DNA of 6,194 nt from Pseudomonadota bacterium (GTDB lineage: Bacteria; Pseudomonadota; Gammaproteobacteria; Burkholderiales; SG8-39). Of the stretch, positions 1 through 4,292 are shown one piece after another (position 1 is the stretch's first letter; the number at the start of each line of letters is the position of its first letter). The position numbers were made by a program, and so were the translations under genes. The DNA is taken from the NCBI GenBank assembly GCA_021847125.1, contig JAJZUK010000080.1:1-6194 (forward strand), written 5' to 3'. The notes under the pieces were generated by a model that saw nothing but the letters and a program-made list of their open reading frames with translations, was not told where the DNA came from and did not search any database.

Positions 1-465
1 GGCGGTCAGCAGGAACTCGAGGCGCTCGAAGGTCTGCCGCCCGAGGCGCGTGTCGGCACCTGGGTATTCGAATGGTATTGGAACCAGCCCGGCGTGCCGC
101 ACGTCGCCGAATTCGTCGCCGCGATCCAGAAGAAAACCGGCAAAGTGCCGACCGCACGCACCTGGTTCGGCTTCGCCTCGACCTGGACCTGCGCGCTGGC
201 CGCCGGCGCCGCGAAGTCGCTCGATGCCGTCAAGATGGCGAAGGCACTGCAGGGCTTCCGGCTGCCGCCCGAGGTGGCGTTGATGCCGGACCCGGCCATA
301 TTCCGCGCCGGCCAGAATCAGCTCATCCCCAACCTGTACGTGGGCAATGCGCAGGCAAAGGGCAGCGCCGACAACGATCTGTTCCATGTGACGCAAGTCG
401 TCAAGGGTGCGGAGGTCTCGCCCACGCTCGAGGAGTCCGGCTGCAAGATGGTCTGGCCGGCCTGA
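1..465 (+). CDS. Periplasmic substrate-binding protein of a Liv-type ABC transporter, 3' end only
   Basis: This is the last 154 codons of a gene that begins before the window, read in frame from base 1 to the TGA at 463-465. The product should be the periplasmic receptor that delivers substrate to the LivHM permease encoded downstream. Family evidence is the C-terminal lobe pattern of Peripla_BP_6-type Liv receptors: a Trp/Tyr-rich strand (TWVFEWYWNQPGVPHV), a helix with FVAAIQKKTGK, then SLDAVKMAKALQGF, PPEVALMPDPAIFRAGQNQL and a LYVGNAQ strand. Two cysteines are visible, at codons 64 (TWTCALAAG) and 148 (ESGCKMVWP); they could form a disulfide in the oxidising periplasm, which is an inference. 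The signal peptide and most ligand-binding residues lie outside the window, so the substrate is unknown. An ATG/GTG inside the fragment (for example the GTG at 94) is internal, because the frame is open and conserved upstream of it. The gene is followed by a 151-base gap before livH, a usual place for differential expression of receptor and permease. Confidence 0.9.
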   Translation, partial: GGQQELEALEGLPPEARVGTWVFEWYWNQPGVPHVAEFVAAIQKKTGKVPTARTWFGFASTWTCALAAGAAKSLDAVKMAKALQGFRLPPEVALMPDPAIFRAGQNQLIPNLYVGNAQAKGSADNDLFHVTQVVKGAEVSPTLEESGCKMVWPA

Positions 466-487
466 GGTCCCGGGGTCACTGAATGAC

Positions 488-520
488 CGACAGCGCGGCG
501 CAGCGCGCGCCGCGCTGTCG
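488..520 (+). repeat. Perfect 13-bp inverted repeat (mRNA hairpin) between receptor gene and livH
   Basis: The arms are CGACAGCGCGGCG (488-500) and CGCCGCGCTGTCG (508-520), a perfect match with a 7-base loop CAGCGCG. It starts 22 bases after the receptor stop codon. No run of T follows (the next bases are AGTTTCCACC), so it is not a classic intrinsic terminator. By analogy with the malE-malF intergenic repeats, such a structure can protect the 3' end of the receptor mRNA and let only part of transcription or message continue into the permease genes. That would give an excess of binding protein over permease. The structure is seen in the sequence; the role is inferred. Confidence 0.75.
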
Positions 521-601
521 AGTTTCCACCACTTCCATTGCGGTTCATCCCGGCCGGCCCATCTGCGGCCCGCCATGCCTGCGCGCAATTGAAAAATATT
601 T

Positions 602-605
602 GAGG
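602..605 (+). promoter_or_regulatory. Weak ribosome binding site of livH in an A/T-rich leader
   Basis: A GAGG core sits 11 bases before the ATG at 617, inside a locally A/T-rich stretch (586-612, including GAAAAATATTTG) that contrasts with the GC-rich surroundings. The spacing is longer than ideal, so initiation is probably weak and helped by the unstructured leader. No convincing -35/-10 pair was found in 521-616, which fits readthrough from the receptor gene rather than a separate promoter. Confidence 0.5.
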
Positions 606-616
606 TTTAGCAACTG

Positions 617-1486
617 ATGTCACAATTACTTTTCTTCAACGTTTTTAACGGGCTCATCGTCGGCGCATTTTATGCGCTGATGGCGCTGGGCCTGTCGCTG
701 ATCCTGAACCTGAGCGGCGTGATCAACTTCGCCCACGGCGGCTTTCTCGCGATCGGCGCCTATCTCGCCTATTCGCTCATGCCGTATATCGGCTTCTGGG
801 GCGCCCTCGTGGTGGCGCCATTCCTTACCGCCGCGATCGGCCTGCTGGTCGAGCGCCTGCTGATCCGCCGCCTCTATGGCCGCGATCCGCTGTACAGCCT
901 GCTCTTGACCTTCGGCCTTGCCTACATCTTCGAGGACGGCACGCGCTATATCTGGGGCGCGCAAAGCGTGCCGTTCCCGATTCCCGAAGCGCTGACGACG
1001 CCGCTGAGCACGGAAATGTTCTTCCTCACCGGCTACCGCATTTTCATGGTCGTGCTGGTCGCGGCGGCGGTCGGCGCCCTGTTCTACATTTTGAACCGCA
1101 CCCGCCTCGGCATACGCATCCGCGCCGGCACGCTCGACCTGGAGACGGTCTCGGTGCTCGGCGTCAACGTGCGCATCCTGCGCAATCTCAACTTCGGCCT
1201 CGGCATCTATCTCGCCGGACTCGCGGGCGTGCTCGCCGCGGGCATGCTCGGGCTCGCGCCCACCATCGGCACTTCGCTGATCATGCCCAGCTTCGTCGCC
1301 ATTATCGTGGGCGGGCTCGGCAGCCTGCCGGGCACGCTGCTCGGCGGCCTGCTCATCGGCGTCGCCTCGGGCATCACCACGGTGTACTTTCCCTCGGCGA
1401 CCGAAGCGATCATGTACGTGATGATGGGCGCTGTTCTGCTGCTGCGGCCGCGCGGTCTCCTGGGCGAAGAAGGACGAATTCAATGA
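617..1486 (+). CDS. livH: Branched-chain amino acid-type ABC transporter permease LivH
   Basis: This 289-residue integral membrane protein is one half of the inner-membrane channel of a Liv/HAAT-family importer, paired with LivM. It is almost entirely hydrophobic, with about eight likely membrane segments (roughly residues 7-30, 38-56, 60-80, 92-112, 137-158, 190-210, 222-245 and 250-272). Family motifs are clear: NFAHGGFLAIGAY at residues 37-49 after a first helix with LMALGLSLILN, a cytoplasmic loop RIRAGTLDLETVSVLGVNV that corresponds to the EAA-like contact with the ATPases, IVGGLGSLPGTLLGG in the second half, and the typical end LLLRPRGLLGEEG. In many LivH proteins the loop reads DRET; here it is DLET, a mild change. 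The length matches the family. The ATG at 617 is chosen because MSQLLFFNVFNGL is a normal LivH start and a GAGG lies upstream. The stop codon overlaps the livM start as ATGA, implying coupled translation. The exact substrate is unknown. Confidence 0.95.
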   Translation: MSQLLFFNVFNGLIVGAFYALMALGLSLILNLSGVINFAHGGFLAIGAYLAYSLMPYIGFWGALVVAPFLTAAIGLLVERLLIRRLYGRDPLYSLLLTFGLAYIFEDGTRYIWGAQSVPFPIPEALTTPLSTEMFFLTGYRIFMVVLVAAAVGALFYILNRTRLGIRIRAGTLDLETVSVLGVNVRILRNLNFGLGIYLAGLAGVLAAGMLGLAPTIGTSLIMPSFVAIIVGGLGSLPGTLLGGLLIGVASGITTVYFPSATEAIMYVMMGAVLLLRPRGLLGEEGRIQ

Positions 1487-2433
1487 ACGGCCTCAACAAA
1501 CAGACTTCCAACGCAATCGTCTGGCTGATATTGCTGACCATGCCCTACTGGATGGGTGCAATCGGCGGCTATACCGAGCTCGCGAGCCGCGTGCTCGTGC
1601 TTGGCCTCGCGGCGATGGCGCTCAATTTCCTGCTCGGCTTCACCGGCGTGCTGTCGTTCGGCCATGCCGCCTATTTCGGCCTCGGCGCCTACGGCACCGC
1701 CATTACCATCAAGTACCTGGCGCCGAGCACGCCCTTGGCGATTGTTCTCGGCGTGATCGTCGGCACCGTCGCCGCAGCCTTGATCGGCGCGCTGATCGTC
1801 AAGCGCCGCGGCACCTACTTCGCCATGGTGACCATCGCCTTCGGCCAGGTGTTCTACTTCATCGCGTTCCGCTGGAACGAAGTCACCGGCGGCGACGACG
1901 GCCTCACCGGCTGGCACCGCCAAATAATCAATCTCGGCGTGACGCAGCTCGACATCATGGGCAACGACAAGGCCTTCTATTACATGGTGCTCGCCGTGTT
2001 TGCGGTCGCGGTCGGCATCATGGCGCTGCTGCTGCGCTCACCTTTCGGCCGGACGCTGATTGCGATCCGCGAAAACGAGCAGCGCGCGCGTTTTCTCGGC
2101 ATCGCCGTCGAGCAGCACATCTGGCTTGCGTTCGTGATTTCCTGCCTGTTCGTGAGCCTGGCCGGCACGCTGTATGCGCTGCTCAACAACTTCACCGACC
2201 CGCGCGCATTGCGCTGGGACCTGTCCGGCAATTTCGTGATCATGGCGGTGCTCGGCGGCATGCGCTCGTTCTGGGGTCCGCTGGTCGGCGCCGCGATTTT
2301 CGTCGTGCTGCAGGACTATGTGTCGAGCCAGACCGAGAACTGGATGTCCTTCATCGGCATCTTCTTCGTGCTCGTGGTGCTGTTCTTCCCCCGCGGCGTG
2401 CTCGGCATCATCAAAAGGAGGACGGCGCAATGA
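1483..2433 (+). CDS. livM: Branched-chain amino acid-type ABC transporter permease LivM
   Basis: This 316-residue membrane protein is the second channel subunit, expected to heterodimerise with LivH in the inner membrane. Diagnostic LivM features are LNFLLGFTGVLSFGHAAYFGLGAYG around residues 47-71 (read as two adjoining pieces), the loop GGDDGLTG at 136-143, the cytoplasmic contact loop with IRENEQRARFLGI, then VLGGMRSFWGPLVGA and a C-terminal FPRGVLGI. Roughly eight to ten hydrophobic segments are visible. The start at 1483 has an AAGGA ribosome binding site (1470-1474) 8 bases upstream and overlaps the livH stop by 4 bases. The C-terminus KRRTAQ uses AGG AGG for two arginines, codons otherwise nearly absent from these transporter genes; they double as the Shine-Dalgarno sequence for livG. 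Length and motifs are normal and nothing suggests damage. Confidence 0.95.
   Translation: MNGLNKQTSNAIVWLILLTMPYWMGAIGGYTELASRVLVLGLAAMALNFLLGFTGVLSFGHAAYFGLGAYGTAITIKYLAPSTPLAIVLGVIVGTVAAALIGALIVKRRGTYFAMVTIAFGQVFYFIAFRWNEVTGGDDGLTGWHRQIINLGVTQLDIMGNDKAFYYMVLAVFAVAVGIMALLLRSPFGRTLIAIRENEQRARFLGIAVEQHIWLAFVISCLFVSLAGTLYALLNNFTDPRALRWDLSGNFVIMAVLGGMRSFWGPLVGAAIFVVLQDYVSSQTENWMSFIGIFFVLVVLFFPRGVLGIIKRRTAQ
2416..2421 (+). promoter_or_regulatory. Strong ribosome binding site of livG embedded in the end of livM
   Basis: AGGAGG, a full Shine-Dalgarno core, lies 8 bases before the livG ATG at 2430, entirely within livM codons for Lys-Arg-Arg. It fixes the livG start. It also explains the only AGG arginine codons I found in livM, so the coding sequence appears constrained by the need for this site. 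Confidence 0.85.
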
Positions 2434-3179
2434 GCCTGCTCAAAGTACAGAACGTGTCGCGCCAGTTCGGCAGCCTGGTCGCCGTCAACGGCGTCTCGCT
2501 CACGGTCGAACCGGGCGAGTTGCGGGCGGTGATCGGCCCGAACGGCGCCGGCAAGACCACGTTCTTCAACCTGATCAGCGGCTTTTTCCCGCCGAGCTCG
2601 GGCAGCATCGTGTTCGACGGCCAGGACATCACCGCGCTGCCGCCGCACAAGCGCGTGGGCTTGGGCATGGCGCGCACCTTCCAGATCACGCAGATATTTC
2701 CCGAGCTCAGCGTGCGCGAGAATCTGCGCATCCCGGTCGAGGTCGCGGCCGGCCATCGGTTAAGCCCGTGGCAGTCCCGCGATTCCGCGGGCGAATCGCG
2801 CGCGCGCGTGATCGACCTCATGGAAATGGGCGGACTCACCGACAAGGCCGACCGCCTCGTCGGCGAGCTCTCGCACGGTGACCAGCGCGCGACCGAAATC
2901 ATGATGTCGCTCGCGCTCAAGCCGCGGCTGTTGCTGCTCGACGAGCCGACCGCCGGCATGGGCGACCAGGAAACCTACGACATCACGCGCCTGATCCGCC
3001 GCCTGCACAAGGATCAGGGACTCTCCATCGTGCTGATCGAGCACGACATGCGCGTCATTTTTCATCTTGCCGATCGCATCATGGTGCTGGCCGAAGGTTC
3101 GGTGCTGGCCGAAGGCACGCCCGACGAGATCGGCGCAAACGAATTGGTGCAGGCAGCTTATCTGGGGAAAGCAGCATGA
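2430..3179 (+). CDS. livG: Liv-type ABC transporter ATP-binding protein LivG
   Basis: This 249-residue cytoplasmic ATPase powers the LivHM channel together with LivF. ABC motifs are in order: Walker A GPNGAGKTT at residues 36-44, Q-loop Gln85 in ARTFQITQIFP, signature LSHGDQR at 147-153, Walker B LLLLDEPTAGMGDQET with catalytic Glu172, and switch His205 in IEHDM. The signature differs from the textbook LSGGQ, but LSHGDQR together with GMGDQET is a recognised variant within Liv-type ATPases (from memory of the family). The C-terminal VLAEGTPDEIGANELVQAAYLG is typical of LivG. The start has a perfect AGGAGG upstream and overlaps the livM stop as ATGA. The region around residues 108-126 (GHRLSPWQSRDSAGESRAR) is the least conserved part and carries a small DNA hairpin. 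The assignment to the LivG side is firm; the substrate is not known. Confidence 0.95.
   Translation: MSLLKVQNVSRQFGSLVAVNGVSLTVEPGELRAVIGPNGAGKTTFFNLISGFFPPSSGSIVFDGQDITALPPHKRVGLGMARTFQITQIFPELSVRENLRIPVEVAAGHRLSPWQSRDSAGESRARVIDLMEMGGLTDKADRLVGELSHGDQRATEIMMSLALKPRLLLLDEPTAGMGDQETYDITRLIRRLHKDQGLSIVLIEHDMRVIFHLADRIMVLAEGSVLAEGTPDEIGANELVQAAYLGKAA
2778..2800 (+). repeat. Small inverted repeat inside livG
   Basis: CGCGATTC (2778-2785) and GAATCGCG (2793-2800) are perfect 8-bp arms around a 7-base loop. They encode part of the variable SRDSAGESRAR segment of LivG. It may be chance in GC-rich coding DNA. No function is claimed. Confidence 0.6.
3083..3115 (+). repeat. 15-bp tandem direct repeat in livG
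   Basis: GGTGCTGGCCGAAGG occurs at 3083-3097 and again at 3101-3115, an 18-base period that encodes VLAEGS-VLAEGT. The protein pattern itself is common in LivG C-termini (VLAEG.VLAEGTP), so the repeat mainly reflects family sequence, though exact 15/15 identity at the DNA level could allow slippage by six codons. Confidence 0.8.
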
Positions 3180-3901
3180 CGAAAGTGCTCGAAGCGGAAG
3201 CGCTGCACACCTTCTACGGCAAGAGCCACATCCTTCACGGCGTAACGCTGGAGGTGCGCGAGGGAGAAATCGTTACCCTGCTCGGGCGCAACGGCGCGGG
3301 CAAGACGACCACGCTGCGCAGCCTGGTCGGACTCACGCATGCGCGCGAGGGCGCGGTGCGCGTGCTCGGTCATGCGACCACCGACTGGCCTCCCTACCGC
3401 ATCGCTGCCCTCGGCGTGGGTTATGTGCCGGAGGGGCGGCGCATTTTCGCCAACCTGACGGTGGAGGAAAACCTCAGGGTGCCGCTCGAGCGCCCGGGTC
3501 CGTGGAATGTCGCGCGCGTCTACCAGCTGTTCCCACGCCTGGCCGAGCGCAAGACCAACAAAGGGCGCCAGCTCTCGGGCGGAGAACAGGAGATGCTCGC
3601 GATCGCGCGCGCGCTGCTGCTCAATCCGAAGGTTCTGTTGCTCGACGAACCCTCGCAAGGCCTCGCACCGATCATCGTGCAGGACGTGTTCGACGTCATC
3701 GTCGCCATGCGCAAGGAAGGCATGTCGGTGCTGCTGGTCGAACAGAACGTGCGCGCCGCGGTCGAGATCGCCGACCGCGCCTACGTGCTGGACGACGGCA
3801 AGGTCGTATACGAGGGAGCCGCAGCCGAGTTCGCCAAGGATGAGGAACGGGTGCGCGCGCTGGCCGGTGCCAGCGCCGAGAAGTGGGAAGAGGTCGAATA
3901 A
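3176..3901 (+). CDS. livF: Liv-type ABC transporter ATP-binding protein LivF
   Basis: This 241-residue cytoplasmic ATPase is the partner of LivG. Motifs in order: Walker A GRNGAGKTT at residues 37-45, YVPEGRRIF at 83-91 (the LivF form of the Q-loop region, with Glu86), TVEENL at 95-100, signature LSGGEQEMLAIARAL at 133-147, Walker B VLLLDEPSQGLAP with Glu158, and VEQNV at 188-192 where Gln190 takes the place of the switch histidine. That Gln is normal for LivF proteins. The extended C-terminus ends KWEEVE and is slightly longer than the shortest family members. The start overlaps the livG stop by 4 bases (ATGA), with a GGGGAA ribosome binding site at 3164-3169, 6 bases upstream. It is the last gene of the transporter operon; a strong hairpin follows 12 bases after its stop. 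Confidence 0.95.
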   Translation: MTKVLEAEALHTFYGKSHILHGVTLEVREGEIVTLLGRNGAGKTTTLRSLVGLTHAREGAVRVLGHATTDWPPYRIAALGVGYVPEGRRIFANLTVEENLRVPLERPGPWNVARVYQLFPRLAERKTNKGRQLSGGEQEMLAIARALLLNPKVLLLDEPSQGLAPIIVQDVFDVIVAMRKEGMSVLLVEQNVRAAVEIADRAYVLDDGKVVYEGAAAEFAKDEERVRALAGASAEKWEEVE

Positions 3902-3913
3902 TTTTCCCGCCTG

Positions 3914-3949
3914 GCAGCGGGGCGCAGGCGTTCGCTTGCGCCTCGCTGC
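3914..3949 (+). terminator. 16-bp hairpin just after livF, candidate transcript end or 3' stabiliser
   Basis: Bases 3914-3929 pair continuously with 3934-3949 (16 pairs, of which 3920/3943 and 3927/3936 are G-U) around the tetraloop GTTC. The hairpin begins 12 bases after the livF stop. Its position fits the end of the liv transcript, but no T run follows on either strand (next bases on the + strand are GCGCTATCCGCG). It is therefore not a standard intrinsic terminator. It may stabilise the mRNA 3' end after Rho-dependent termination, or act as an inefficient terminator. An alternative short stem GCGCG (3948-3952)/CGCGC (3958-3962) would compete with its base. Confidence 0.55.
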
Positions 3950-3994
3950 GCGCTATCCGCGCGGCTGATGTAGTGTGCGGCGCAGCCTAAGCTG

Positions 3995-4012
3995 TTCCGG
4001 TCCGTGCCGGAA
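3995..4012 (+). terminator. Second short hairpin in the livF-ATPase gap, weak terminator candidate
   Basis: TTCCGG (3995-4000) and CCGGAA (4007-4012) form a perfect 6-bp stem with loop TCCGTG, followed by GATTTCCATTT, which is only moderately T-rich. It could be a weak intrinsic terminator for the liv operon or just chance. Confidence 0.3.
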
Positions 4013-4292
4013 GATTTCCATTTAACGTGACCTGCGTCAACCCGAGGCGTTTCGAACTGGCGCATTATTATTGGACGTGCTGCGACAGCTCGTATCCCTG
4101 CGTTTGCTTTGAGTTCCAAGCCGAAGTATCCTCCGTTTCCGACCCCGGTATGGCTACACCTGAAGCGTTGCTAGGGCCGCACACGACGGAATTCGACGAA
4201 GAACGAACGATGGGCTGCCCATACACGCGATTCAGAGCATCTGTCTTAGGGCGGTCTGCGGGCGGCGCTCGCATGCCCCGATCCGGATCCGC

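Larger units (their letters stand above)
3902..4292 (+). other. 391-base intergenic region without a convincing gene
   Basis: This gap separates the transporter operon from the secretion-type ATPase gene. The first 110 bases are GC-rich and hold the two hairpins annotated separately. From about 4050 to 4250 the GC content drops visibly and codon-like periodicity is absent. An open frame of 89 codons (GTG 4027 to TGA 4296) runs through it but has a cysteine-rich, unrecognised translation and no good ribosome binding site. The best promoter-like pair I could find is TTGGAC (4071-4076) and TATCCC (4093-4098) with 16-base spacing, which is weak. I see no sigma-54 type -24/-12 element with correct spacing, no tRNA and no repeat of a mobile element. 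The promoter of the downstream ATPase gene is probably in here. Confidence 0.6.

Noticed and set aside
626..1483. 285-codon open frame on the - strand opposite livH, rich in His, Asp and Glu
   Set aside because: It is the antisense shadow of a hydrophobic GC-rich gene. The livH frame carries all family motifs, and the antisense translation looks like low-complexity charged sequence.
2318..2881. 187-codon Arg/Ala-rich + frame spanning the livM/livG junction
   Set aside because: Arg/Ala/Pro-rich out-of-frame translation overlapping two well-supported genes.
4071..4098. TTGGAC - 16 bases - TATCCC as a sigma-70 promoter for the ATPase gene
   Set aside because: The -10 match is poor and such matches are expected by chance in a 391-base gap, so it is mentioned only as the best candidate.
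4151..4172. TGGC ... TTGC resembling a sigma-54 promoter
   Set aside because: The GG and GC elements are about 18 bases apart instead of the required 12.
4280..4289. 10-base palindrome GATCCGGATC just before the ATPase start
   Set aside because: It is too short and isolated to call an operator; no second copy was seen in the window.
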